Assembly: GCA_001969505.1 (NCBI GenBank)
Contig: LSSK01001640.1
Coordinates: 1-10,509 of the forward strand
Length of the DNA stretch: 10,509 nt
From: Zancudomyces culisetae
Lineage: Eukaryota > Kickxellomycota > Harpellomycetes > Harpellales > Legeriomycetaceae
Direction: 5' to 3'
Part shown: one piece after another, positions 1 to 9,122 of the stretch
How positions within the stretch are numbered: position 1 is the first letter of the stretch
Layout of the letters: the number at the start of each line of letters is the position of its first letter
The notes under the pieces: generated by a model
Told to the model about the DNA's origin: nothing
What the model saw: the letters and a program-made list of their open reading frames with translations, nothing else
Databases searched by the model: none
Program-made: the position numbers and the translations under genes

Positions 1-120
1 TTATTCTTTGTATTATCTGTTGAGTTTATTTAACGAAAGCGAATTTTAGAGTTAGAAACAAAACTAAATATACTGGTGGTAGTGGTAAATGGGTGCGTGG
101 GGAAGACCTTTATATACTTT
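1..120 (-). promoter_or_regulatory. Probable TATA box and 5' leader of a minus-strand gene beginning left of the window
   Basis: Read on the minus strand, positions 116-108 give TATATAAAG, a good TATA box. It is followed by about 107 bases of A/T-rich sequence without a long ORF, ending in an A-rich stretch at the window edge that looks like a yeast 5' untranslated leader. The TATA-to-start distance would be typical if an ATG lies just outside the window. The gene itself is not visible, so this is inference from promoter layout only. Confidence 0.35.
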
Positions 121-125
121 TCAGA

Positions 126-170
126 ATGAAGCTGATGAAGCTGATGAAACTGATGAAACTGATGAAAGCG
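126..170 (+). repeat. Five-copy 9-bp tandem repeat (ATGAARCTG)
   Basis: There are four clean copies of ATGAARCTG (two with R=G, two with R=A) and a fifth that diverges in its last three bases. The repeat opens a 29-codon plus-strand reading frame (126-212) that would start with a repeated Met-Lys-Leu unit. That frame begins only about 10 bases after a TATA-like element and is probably a by-product of the repeat. The array sits just upstream of the inferred left-hand minus-strand promoter. Confidence 0.85.
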
Positions 171-1102
171 GATACTTTTCCCGTTTTGATGGCATATGTT
201 GAAAATATATAATTATTGCTATGAAAAAGTATGCCAGGGGATGTAGTAGCAAAGTGGGTCTTTAGTATGAATAGTTACACGTTTAGTACCAAGATGCGTT
301 AACTTTAAGCATAGTTGATAAGAAAAAAAATGGAGCGGTAAACAAACATGCAATTTTGATGCAATGACTATAGCAAATATAATAAACGGATATCTTTGGA
401 ATAGTTGTGTTTAGTTTGTTTATACTATTATTCTTTCCCCAACATATTTTCACGAAAAACGACCCAAACTATGTTTTTTTCGAATGTGTAGACAAAGTAC
501 TAATAAATCGGTATAAAGCACAGATTTATTAGCTCATATTGCTTTAAGAGGATGCACAAACAAGGTTGGGGTGATAGGTATTTAAACAAATCTTCAATGG
601 TAATACTTGGTATTTGAACAAGCAGTAGACCCAGTATAATTATGATGACGACGAACGAAACTATTTTACCAGGGATCACAGAAAAAATCAACCCATTCGT
701 GTTTAGACAGTTTACGTCTATGCGTAGAAAACCCAATCAACTACTGAAGGAGAGGCCAAGGATAAAACTAGATGATTTTAGTATAGTCTAGCTGTAGAAC
801 TTTAATCGTAATTCTAGTAGCCAGCGCTCCGGATAAATTATAGTTCCAAAACCAAACAGTACCTATTAGTCCCTTTTTAGCTCACAAATCGCCGCTTTGG
901 GAAAAACGCCCAAAAAAAGTACAACATAGCTGGGGTGGGGGAGGGGTTAAACTTATGTATTTTTTTATTGTTGTTAGGAATCAAGCTTTTAGCATTTAAA
1001 ATTAGAAAAAAAAGTTATGGAAATATCATTAAGGATTATTGTACTCATTTAAATTCAAAAAACAAAAAAAAAATAGGTTGAAAAATACGCATTACACCTC
1101 GT
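171..1102. other. Intergenic region without a supported gene
   Basis: This separates the inferred left-hand promoter from the 3' end of the AP-1 gene. It is AT-rich. The longest minus-strand frame (736-500) encodes a hydrophobic stretch but starts with TTG, contains no ATG and has an in-frame TGA immediately upstream, so it is not called as a gene. AGGGG stress-element cores (the fungal Msn2/4 STRE core) occur at 236-240 and 942-946. A forkhead-like GTAAACAA lies at 338-345. Such short motifs occur often by chance. Confidence 0.6.
932..946 (+). promoter_or_regulatory. G-rich run containing a STRE core
   Basis: Positions 932-946 hold runs of four, five and four G separated by single bases (GGGGTGGGGGAGGGG), which stands out in AT-rich surroundings. 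On the minus strand it contains CCCCT, the stress-response element core. It lies about 160 bp past the AP-1 stop codon. It could act in the promoter of the left-hand gene or fold as a two-layer G-quadruplex, since only three runs of three or more G are present. The sequence is seen directly; function is inferred. Confidence 0.4.
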
Positions 1103-2810
1103 TTACTGGGTATATTGGTTAGAAATCGACTTTAGAACATCGGCACACTTGGCATGTTTTTTCAGCAACATGCATAGCTCGTCCAGTTCATTGCAACTCA
1201 ACGTCAATCCACTAGAAGGCTCCATTCCCATTCCCATGCCTAGTATATTCTCGCCATCGTTTTCATTGTAGTATCCTGAATAGTTATCGACGTTCGAGTT
1301 TTGGCCAACCAAGCCAATACAATGGTTGATGTTTTGTTCGTCTATACTTTGATTTCGGTTGGTGATTTGGGGAATATTTTGGGGAACGTTTTGAGAAATA
1401 TTTAGAGGGCTCTCTATCCAGCCATCAACATCACCATTGCTGGAGACCAACTCATCAAATAGATTTCCAAACTCTGCCTCGCCAGTGCTACTTGAAGTAC
1501 CAACGTTTACCACTCTTCCCATCTTTCCTTTGGAGCCAAGTCTTCCAATTTTCTCTTTATTTTCAAAGAATGTAGCCAGGTCTTGTATCAGCCCGCTTCC
1601 TGTTCTACTTCCTAGACTCTCCCCGCCCTCTTCATTCTCATCCTCCTCCACTTTAGTCACATTACTCTCTGGACTTTCAGTATATATCCCTTTCCCATCA
1701 TAGTAATTCCCATTGCCAAGGTATTCACTAAATGGTGAATCTGTAGCATGTGTAGAGGTAGAAAATACACCCAGTGCATCGAGTCCCATTGCTCCCACCC
1801 CGAGCCCTGGATCAGTTATTCCTTCATTGTTAGTTGAAAGCATAGTTGAGATCACTTCGGGTGGAAGTATTAATTGTTGTATTTCTTTTTCGTCTGTGCT
1901 ATGCTTTTGGGCTGCTGAGCTGTTTGTTACAAAGTTAGTATTAGTTTCAAAGTTGTGTACGCCCTTGAATATCTCCACGCTCGGCTCCATGCTCCCAACT
2001 ATACTATTATATATCGCATTGTTTCCCCCCTTATTAATATTGCTGCTTTTGCCTGTCGCAGTTGCAGCCACTGGGACCTGGCTTGGTGCTTTAAAGTCAA
2101 ATATTCCTCCTCCATCTGTTCCAGGTCCTGCTACATAACCGTTCAGTATCGTATTAATGTCCACATTGCCTTTGTTATAGGCGCGGCTGCCTTTTGCTCC
2201 ATTATTTAGAGTCGCGACGTTCGGTTTCACATTTATATTCTGTTTAAGTGCTTTGTTTTCTCGCTCCAGCTTTCCCAATCTATCCTGCAATTCCGACAGT
2301 TGAGAGGTCGCTCTTTCTTTCTCCCGTCTCAGCTCAACAATCTCCTGTTCCATCTGGTCCAGCTGATCCTGCTTGCGTTTTCTGAATGCTCGCTGAGCCT
2401 CTCGATTCTGCGCAACTCGCTTACTTTTAGCCTCTGTTTCGACTCTTTTTCTACCGGCTTTTTTCTTTTTGCCCTCTATTATTCGAGATATATCAATTAT
2501 AATTATAATTATAATTATCTGTATTACCACAAATCCCCTGTAGCTAAATTACAAAAGTAATTGAAGTAAAGTGACTACCTCCTGACTTGGATGAATCTGC
2601 TCCCTCTTCTGATTGATCGTCACCACTTTTATCTTCGCTTTCACCCTCACCCTCGCCTTCATTTATACTTTTTTTTTTGGTGTCACTCTTGCTCTCTTGA
2701 ACAAAAGTGCTTGGGTCAACATTTTCGACATTTTCTGTGGTTCCGTTTCTTCCCAGTAGACTTAGCAGTAGATTTTCCAGCAAAGCCTGATTGTCAGTTA
2801 CGCTCGTCAT
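1103..2810 (-). CDS. Yap1/Pap1-type AP-1 bZIP transcription factor, two exons
   Basis: Exon 1 is 2810-2579 and exon 2 is 2475-1103; the joined product is 534 residues. The N-terminal 77 residues are acidic and Ser/Gly-rich. Residues 80-112 are the basic region, with the fungal AP-1 signature AQNREAQRAFRKRK. A zipper follows at about 116-154, with d-type positions Met, Leu, Ala, Leu, Leu, Leu and an Asn at a late a position. The middle is low-complexity. The C-terminus has Cys505, Cys512 and Cys521; the last pair is C-x8-C, as in the Yap1 C-terminal cysteine-rich domain that overlaps the nuclear export signal. Family role: a nuclear activator of oxidative-stress and drug-resistance genes, exported when reduced. 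The only other cysteine is Cys463, so the usual N-terminal cysteine cluster is essentially absent. The ATG at 2810 has A at -3. Yap1 versus a paralogue such as Cad1 cannot be resolved, so no symbol is given. The exon join is the least certain part. Confidence 0.82.
2476..2578 (-). other. Probable 103-nt intron of the AP-1 gene
   Basis: The acidic N-terminal frame runs into a TAG at 2546-2544, while the bZIP frame is shifted by one base and has no ATG before its basic region. Removing 2578-2476 (donor GTAGTC, acceptor AATAG) restores the frame and creates a Glu codon across the join. It also removes an AT-repeat that would otherwise encode eight consecutive Ile. No TACTAAC is present. The best branch candidate is TTGAT, with its A 17 nt from the acceptor, close to the 16 nt seen in the other intron of this window. 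The donor is poor, so an indel or another splice choice remains possible. Confidence 0.55.
2495..2518 (-). repeat. (ATAATT)4 microsatellite within the AP-1 intron
   Basis: Four perfect ATAATT units on the minus strand lie between the putative donor and branch region. Read in the bZIP frame they give a run of Ile directly before a highly basic DNA-binding region, which is implausible protein. This supports the non-coding interpretation. Confidence 0.85.
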
Positions 2811-3015
2811 AATGTAAGTTTGTTTTTTGCTTTTATGTATATTTTTTAATCTTTTGGGTTTTTATTCTACCTTTATTCCCTATTTTTGATCTATGTGTGA
2901 TTTTTATTGTGTTTAATATAATTTAATAGTGCAAAAGAAAGTTCAATAGAATTAAGCGTTCAGTTCTGTTCTCGAAACATTCATCACTTTTCCACTTGTA
3001 AAAAGAATTAATTGG

Positions 3016-3040
3016 TTTATCTTTTCTTTTCTTTTTTTTT
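3016..3040 (-). promoter_or_regulatory. Poly(dA:dT) tract in the AP-1 promoter
   Basis: An almost pure T/C run on the plus strand (A/G on the transcribed minus side) lies about 205-230 bp upstream of the AP-1 ATG. In budding yeasts such tracts commonly mark nucleosome-depleted promoter DNA. The tract is seen directly; the promoter role is inferred from position. Confidence 0.5.
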
Positions 3041-3911
3041 GCTTGAAATCCTTTCAAAGTTGTTATACTTTTCAGTTCTTAAAATTGCTGTTTTATGTCG
3101 AGAAGCGTCTTAAACTCAATTGCTTTTTTGCTTTTCGTTTATGATTGATTGAGTGTTGAGCTATTCAATAAATAAAAGAGGCACTTTGGAATAATGCATC
3201 CAAATAAAGAAATAATTCACACATTAATCCATATTTCTTATTTGAATTATTCTCTGAAAAATAACCGTCAGCAATGTAAATTGCCTACAAAAATATAAAG
3301 AGCACTTTATGCTGACTATGGCTTTGCTGCAAACTCTTTCCCCTGATGGTGGGTAGAAATCAAAAATAAAATATAGACATCGGGATATCCAGTCTCCCAG
3401 CTTGCCTCCCCATTCCTCTTTTTCCATCATATTAGTGTGCGATTTAATTGGATTTATGCTAGGAAATCATCGCAAACTTCAATTCTGGGATGCAGCCCTG
3501 ACAAAGCTATTAGCTCATTGGAACCTCACGTAACTACTAATCGCCGAAAAAAAAAAGCAGAAAATAACTTTTGTCCGCATTTTAACTGTAGTGTCTCATT
3601 AAGAGCTTGCTTGGCCTTTTTCTTTTATTTTTTGAACATAACTTACAATTTTGCAGGTTATACCCATTTTGCTCATCAAGCTGTACTCTTTAAGCCCACT
3701 TTTGGGTAAAAATAATGCATTAAGCAAAAAGTCTCAATTGGGTAAAGCTTTTTTCAGATCTTCCACTTTGTTCTTACGCTGCCATTAAGTGATTAATATT
3801 TTTAAAAACCAATGCAATTTCAAGCCTGTTTATAATTTGCCAGTACTCTCAAAATGATTTGTATGAATTATTTCATTTACATATACAGTGCTTTATTAAC
3901 CAATGAGTTAA

Positions 3912-3918
3912 TTACTAA
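3912..3918 (+). promoter_or_regulatory. Yap-response-element-like TTACTAA
   Basis: TTACTAA matches the consensus site of Yap1-family factors and lies about 1.1 kb upstream of the AP-1 start. It could allow autoregulation, but the distance is large for a yeast promoter and a 7-mer in AT-rich DNA can occur by chance. Confidence 0.25.
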
Positions 3919-4459
3919 TCAAAAAGCTAGCAGCGCAATAAAAAAAATTCTTGCTTGTGATCAAAATAGAACGGCCAACAAACTGTTAACTTCACTACTT
4001 TCCATATGACTATCTGTCATGAAAACGTTTTTTGTATCTTTGCATAATTTTCTGTGTTCTATTTTCTTAGATTCTGGTTTCGCATTATTAAAATGATAAC
4101 AGGTTTTTGTACACTTATTGTGTTTTATTGCCTGTAAACTAGCGAAAATTGTTAAAATTGGTTCCAATTATTTAAGCACATTTTCAGAAAGTCTGGGCTT
4201 ATATATGTATTTTGGTTGAAAATAAAGAAAAAGCAGACATGAAAGTGGGGGAATGGAGAAATGTAAGGCAAAAAGAAATGCAGTAATTTAAGATTCACAA
4301 GCCTATTGGTCCATATTATTTCCCAAGATTGAACCATTCTTTATCTGGACATAGCTCTATAGTTCTGCTCGTTTTCTAGTGGTGCCTTTTGACAATTTCA
4401 GCAAATGGTTTTGAATCAAGTGGAAAAATAGACGAGCTCCTATAAACTAATCTAATTGT

Positions 4460-4482
4460 GTGTGCTTTGCCTCAAAGCACAC
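4460..4482 (-). terminator. Perfect 10-bp hairpin in the 3' flank of the PPR-like gene
   Basis: GTGTGCTTTG (4460-4469) and CAAAGCACAC (4473-4482) are perfect inverse complements around a 3-base loop. The hairpin lies 60-85 bases past the stop codon of the minus-strand gene, so it would fold in its 3' untranslated region. It may aid 3'-end formation or mRNA stability, or bind protein. Yeast terminators do not normally use such hairpins, so the role is open. Confidence 0.5.
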
Positions 4483-4542
4483 TTTTCTGCGTAGATGCGA
4501 TGTAACACACACCATTACGCATTCAAGTTATCATCAAGATCT

Positions 4543-7323
4543 TCAAAAGTCAAGAAGTTCTTTGGCTTTGTGGTGTAAGTTCGCCTTTAGTTCATTGTTT
4601 TTCGCTAGATATCCGTTCCTCGAAAAGTGATCAACCATGTACTGCAACAACAGTCTGTATTCATTATTTTCGGCGATATCGGTAACATAGCCGGTGTGAT
4701 TACCACGGCCATATGAGCTGCGGTTATAAGCAACAGAATAGTCATGGTTCTCATTTATGGCATTTTTCAGGCCGGATTCCATGATTTGAATGATTTTGTT
4801 GGCCAAAATTATGAAAACTTTGTTATTTGGCTTGTATCCAGTAAATTCTCTTGGAAACACAAACAGGGCTTGATGGACAACATAATAGATATTAAATCTG
4901 TAAAAAAGTAGTTCTTTAATGTACGTGGTAATGGTTTTCTGATCAAGTTCGTAATAAACAGTACTTTCCCTTTTGCCGGAAATTATTGATGAGCTAGCTT
5001 GGTTCATAAACCCTGATAGCTTCTGAAGCTGCTTAAACATCCTGAGTTTTGCCTCGCCACTCGTTTCTTTTAGTATCAACAGTTTCTCGCACAGCGCGTT
5101 GAACAGAAAGGGGTCCACAAGGCGGCAATGGTTTGCAAAGTATAGTGTCAACATCTTCAGCAAATAAATGCAAATATCAACACGCTTTTGTCTACAATAT
5201 GTATCAAATAGACATATGAATGCATTTGCATCGCCTGATAGCGACTCTGCAAAATACTGCCTACCGGTCCTAGCAAAAACCAAGCTGTAAACGTCTGTTG
5301 ATTTGAGCAGATGCATCATATACGCATGATCAACACTTCTTGTATCGACAATCTTTGGCTTTAGTGCTAGTGGTAGGTTGTACTCCTTTCTTCGAACAAA
5401 CTCATTAGCCAAGATATCTCTAATAAATGGATAAGTATCCAATTCCTGTAGCATGAGGTACAGCGACGTGATGTACGCACTTCCCCTCCTCGCTGGTGGT
5501 ATTTCGCGTTCGTTAACTCGAAGTATATGCATCGCTAAGTATAAAACATCTACGCTAGCATGTACATTGTTCTTTTTTGCATGTGTGATTACCAGAAGGT
5601 TCATCTTGGGAATGAAATCTGGAACATGGTTCGAACAATAGTCAAAAATCACATCGTACATTTCCTTCAGCTGGGTGATACTTCCCCTTTCTGAAAAAAA
5701 CAAAAGCAAGTACTTCAAAATATCACCAACATCATCAAAATCTACCTTTTTGTCCGAGTGTTCTCCAGGTGCGTGCATATCTGCTTTCACAAATCTTCTA
5801 TAATAGTATATTAGGTTTTTGATTTCCTCTTTAATGCCGTTCTTGGAATCATAAAGATGAAATACCAATTCTCTGAGCGCCATTGATGTTGTTTTATAGT
5901 TTGTCTTTCGTGACAAAACATAGAAATACAATGCAACAAGTCCCCAATCAACATTCCATACCTTGAGCTGATTTTCTACGTAACTCTCCACTGCGAGTTG
6001 CTTTTGTCTGTTGTAATAATCATTGTTCACCAAAAGCATTGCGGTGCTCAACAAATCGCTGCGATACTTCTTTCTTAAAAAGTCGACTTTACTTTCTATA
6101 TACGAGTCCTTATTACCATCGCTATTTTTACTTTCTTTTTCAACAAATTTTTCCTCCATTTGATTTGTCATATTTATCACGATATCAGTTACTCTGCTTC
6201 CCAGATTATTGTATATTAGGATTTGATAAAGATCTAGCAAGCAATCCATTTTTCTTATATTATACCTTTTGTTGGATCTGTACAGCAAGCTACTCACAAA
6301 CGCCAAAAAGTTTTTTTTATCAGCCATGGTGGTCTTTGAACTATTCAATACTATCTCCTGAAGCTTGAAAAACTGCGTATGTATCCTCTTATCGTCCCCA
6401 AAGTCTGCCATAAATGCGGATAACTCTGCAGAACATGTAGAATCCGCAAGTACACCGAGAAATGTCTTTTTTTTAATAGTTATCCTGTATATTCGGAATG
6501 CATTTGCCAAAAGCTGCTCTTTATTCCGCATTTTTGAAAGTGTGTGCAAAAAGCACCTCAAAAGTTTCGTATCCATGATACAACTGTGAGCACTAATCAG
6601 TCCATTCACATACTCTTTGACCACCTCTTCATTTGATTGTATCCTAACAATAGCAAAATACAATCTAAACAGGTCGGGGTACTTTTCAATTTCAATCAGC
6701 TCATTGTTCGTTTGGAGTATTACCAAATATACCTCCAGAATTTCTTTTAGTCGCTCCCCCTTTTCTATCAAAAGGGGCTCGTCAAGGATGTATTCTTCCT
6801 TTCCTATCCGTCTTTGATGTGAGGGATTATAAATTTGGTATACTTCGTTCAACAGATACTTTAGAAATTCAGTATGGTTGCTAATATTTTTTAGAAGAAA
6901 CACTTCCCGAAGGGTTTGATATTTCTCTTCGTATTTTAACTCGGTGACTGACTTTGAATTATCTTCATTCTTTCCTATGTCTATATACTCCTTTATTTCC
7001 CCGTTTAACTTGTTACCGTCCTGAGTTTCCGCATTTCTTAAATAGTCCAACCACGCTTTGTAAAGAATGTCTACCTTTTCATCCACCTGTGTAAGCAATT
7101 TAGTGTTGATGCCATCCTGCCACATTATGGTACCATTGTAGCTTTTACCCATGCTGAGAGAGCAGGTGCTAAAGGGCAAGAATTTACTTTTTCTGCACAA
7201 ATGGCCCCATTTTACACTTGGTGTAGCTGCAATACACAATCTATTGAAAGGTGCAAAGTTTCTGCAGATTTTTAACGCAGAATTACTGCCCCGTCGATTC
7301 ACTGCTTTTACCGCACTGTTCAT
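4543..7323 (-). CDS. Large PPR-like helical protein, predicted mitochondrial
   Basis: An intact 926-codon frame from ATG to TGA. The first 69 residues contain 11 Lys/Arg and no Asp/Glu (first acidic residue Asp70), a strong mitochondrial matrix presequence. The rest is helical with no membrane segment. Degenerate PPR-like helix pairs are visible at about 250-281, 574-602, 701-731 and 738-768, with the usual pattern of aromatic and aliphatic residues followed by an Ala/Leu-rich second helix. Length and architecture fit yeast mitochondrial RNA-stability or translation-activator proteins such as Pet309, Sov1 or Ccm1, but these diverge so fast that I cannot assign one. A role in mitochondrial mRNA maturation or translation is inferred. 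The presequence supports the ATG at 7323 over the next downstream ATG, codon 58. No intron is needed. Confidence 0.8.
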   Translation of the reverse strand: MNSAVKAVNRRGSNSALKICRNFAPFNRLCIAATPSVKWGHLCRKSKFLPFSTCSLSMGKSYNGTIMWQDGINTKLLTQVDEKVDILYKAWLDYLRNAETQDGNKLNGEIKEYIDIGKNEDNSKSVTELKYEEKYQTLREVFLLKNISNHTEFLKYLLNEVYQIYNPSHQRRIGKEEYILDEPLLIEKGERLKEILEVYLVILQTNNELIEIEKYPDLFRLYFAIVRIQSNEEVVKEYVNGLISAHSCIMDTKLLRCFLHTLSKMRNKEQLLANAFRIYRITIKKKTFLGVLADSTCSAELSAFMADFGDDKRIHTQFFKLQEIVLNSSKTTMADKKNFLAFVSSLLYRSNKRYNIRKMDCLLDLYQILIYNNLGSRVTDIVINMTNQMEEKFVEKESKNSDGNKDSYIESKVDFLRKKYRSDLLSTAMLLVNNDYYNRQKQLAVESYVENQLKVWNVDWGLVALYFYVLSRKTNYKTTSMALRELVFHLYDSKNGIKEEIKNLIYYYRRFVKADMHAPGEHSDKKVDFDDVGDILKYLLLFFSERGSITQLKEMYDVIFDYCSNHVPDFIPKMNLLVITHAKKNNVHASVDVLYLAMHILRVNEREIPPARRGSAYITSLYLMLQELDTYPFIRDILANEFVRRKEYNLPLALKPKIVDTRSVDHAYMMHLLKSTDVYSLVFARTGRQYFAESLSGDANAFICLFDTYCRQKRVDICIYLLKMLTLYFANHCRLVDPFLFNALCEKLLILKETSGEAKLRMFKQLQKLSGFMNQASSSIISGKRESTVYYELDQKTITTYIKELLFYRFNIYYVVHQALFVFPREFTGYKPNNKVFIILANKIIQIMESGLKNAINENHDYSVAYNRSSYGRGNHTGYVTDIAENNEYRLLLQYMVDHFSRNGYLAKNNELKANLHHKAKELLDF

Positions 7324-7454
7324 TTGATCCTCGCTATGGCGTGCTTATCTGGATTTATGGGACTTGATTTATGTGTTGATGTATGTACACAACTTGATTT
7401 GGATACATAGCCAAAAATCGTTCCGGAAGGAAAAATTTTTAATCATATCTAGAT

Positions 7455-7461
7455 CCAATTA
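7455..7461 (-). promoter_or_regulatory. CCAAT-box-like site upstream of the PPR-like gene
   Basis: The plus strand reads CCAATTA, that is TAATTGG on the coding strand of the PPR-like gene, about 135 bp before its ATG. This matches the core bound by the Hap2/3/4/5 complex, which controls many nuclear genes for mitochondrial function. The match fits the predicted role but is short. Confidence 0.3.
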
Positions 7462-8441
7462 TTCACCAAAAAAAAAAGATAAAATTGAAACCAAAACGGT
7501 GCACACATTAGAATAATCTCTGTTTCTTTTCTCAGCTTTGCCCTTGCTGGCCGCTATACTCACCATCAACAACTACATATCAGTAGAAAGTGATTAACTT
7601 AAATCTTAAATGTGTTATAATTATGATCTGCAGCATCAAAGCTACACAAGTACGGTGGTTAAAATAGTTAACGGAATTATCAGCTCATCTAGCAGAACTG
7701 CGCTTTAATGCCAAGAGCTTGCTGTCCTCATCGCTACGCAAGGTTTATATATAGAGACTACAAAGCATTGGTGAGATATAATTTAATGATGCTGTACAAA
7801 TTTGCTCAAAGAACTGAATCGCAGTTTTTTTTTTTTGGCAATGTAATTGGGAAACGCGATAAATCCTTGAGGCACTACAACAGTCAGTAACACTGCATCC
7901 ACTTAGCACTAACAACAGAATATTCCTTATAAATGCATAAGGAAGAAATACATATATACAGAAAACCGACCTTCTTCCCCTCCCTTTTTTTACATTCTCC
8001 AGGCTTATAGTGCCTTTCTTTTGTGATCTTTGTTTTTCCCCAAAGGCTTTTTTTTACTATTAAGATAGGCGAACCACAGTAGAAATGGGGGAAAGAATTC
8101 ATTTGTTGAGTGAGATTTCAATCACAGTCCTAGTATTTCAGTATTGCAGCTATTTTTTTTTGGTTGCGAATAACTATTCAGTATTAGCTTTAAAGGTTCT
8201 AATATCGTTTAGCCCAATTGCACATAAATATATGAAACTACATCGTTGTTATCCCCAATCACACATGGTTTTGTGAGAGGTTTCTGGTTTAGAAGTGTGG
8301 CTTTTTTTTTCGTTAAAGCGCAATACTGCGACTGGTTTGAAAAAAAAAAGCTGAGGTTTCACTTTTGCAAAGTTGCAACAGCCTATGTTGGTCCATTAAT
8401 TTGATCTGTTGCTTCTTCGGAAAAGAAACACTGGAGAGTTG

Positions 8442-8645
8442 TATAAAAGCATTTTATGGGCAGTTCAGGGAAAATAGGAATAATAAAAATAAAAGAACAA
8501 CTAACCACTGTGGCAGAGCAAAGTAGAGAAACAAAGAGCTGAAAATATAACATAATTTATGAGTCTTTTGTCTTTGAGCTTTTTGTTTTTCTGTTTGTGG
8601 CCATTCAAAATTTGGGGTACAAACACTTCAAAAGATACTATTTAA
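8442..8645 (+). promoter_or_regulatory. TATA box with A-rich leader-like sequence; no convincing ORF
   Basis: TATAAAAG at 8442-8449 is followed by about 100 bases of A-rich sequence resembling a yeast 5' leader. The only frames after it are short: a 28-codon frame at 8456-8542, and one of the same length at 8559-8645 whose first 17 residues are hydrophobic, like a signal peptide. The hydrophobicity may just reflect T-rich DNA. It could be a distal promoter for the downstream membrane-protein gene or for a short transcript. Low confidence. Confidence 0.25.
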
Positions 8646-9122
8646 TTACTCCTAACCTTCCTTTCCAATAAGGCCGCTCCAGGTGCAAAAGAAAAAAAAA
8701 ATCCTCTACAAGTGTGCTATTTATAAGATCAAAAAATTGTAACGAGATTATGGACAATATTTAGTCCTATTGTTCATGGTATTGTGATTAGTGTTTTATT
8801 ATTTCTAATAAGAGAAACCCTTTTGATTATCGAATTTTGCACAATAAGCTCCTAAAAAAAAAACAAAGTGCTGAATTATCCAAGGATGCATCCATAACAC
8901 AAAAAAAACTCATCATAATCATTTATCACGACTATAATTCGATACGTATGGACAGCCAAATCGCTAACAAGAGGGCAGTCTTGTATAACCATAGCTTACA
9001 CTTTTTGACATAGAACCGTCAGTGATAAAACTACATTAAGGGACAAAGTTTTTTTTATAACTAATATTCACTATATCATATATGAAGACTAACCCAACGC
9101 GGAATGTCTATTCCAAATTCTT

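Larger units (their letters stand above)
2811..4542. other. Intergenic spacer: AP-1 promoter and 3' flank of the PPR-like gene
   Basis: This 1.7-kb stretch lies between two genes both read on the minus strand. No ORF in it is convincing: several frames start only at GTG or TTG, and the one ATG frame (4337-4152, 61 codons) has no recognisable features. The right end holds a hairpin; the left end holds the AP-1 promoter with a poly(dA:dT) tract. The length fits a regulated stress-factor promoter, but a non-coding transcript cannot be excluded. No tRNA-like B-box was found. Confidence 0.6.

Noticed and set aside
500-736. Minus-strand 78-codon frame with a membrane-helix-like stretch
   Set aside because: It starts at TTG, has no internal ATG, and an in-frame TGA lies immediately upstream. 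I tried splice acceptors at the TTCAGTAG and ATAG sites with upstream ATG exons (for example the ATG at 927) and found no join that keeps frame with a reasonable donor.
1933-1941. TACTAAC followed by AACAG inside the AP-1 exon on the minus strand
   Set aside because: It looks like a branch point and acceptor, but it codes for a Thr/Asn-rich stretch in an uninterrupted frame and no matching donor was found. Likely coincidence.
1437-2209. Several plus-strand frames opposite the AP-1 gene
   Set aside because: They are antisense shadows of the AP-1 exon and have no recognisable domains.
2476-2578. HAC1-like unconventional splicing of the bZIP mRNA
   Set aside because: The basic region is clearly the AP-1 type rather than Hac1-type, and I did not see the paired CNG-loop hairpins expected for Ire1 cleavage.
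3437-3709. Plus-strand 90-codon frame
   Set aside because: It begins at GTG, contains no ATG, and has mixed composition driven by A- and T-runs.
5626-5636. GGTTCGAAC, similar to a tRNA B-box
   Set aside because: It lies inside the intact PPR-like coding frame, the rest of the B-box does not match, and no A-box or cloverleaf can be drawn around it.
8499-8516. AACTAAC plus CAG, a possible 3' splice site
   Set aside because: All frames after the CAG stop within a few codons and the upstream TATA is too close for a useful exon. Chance match in A-rich DNA is more likely.
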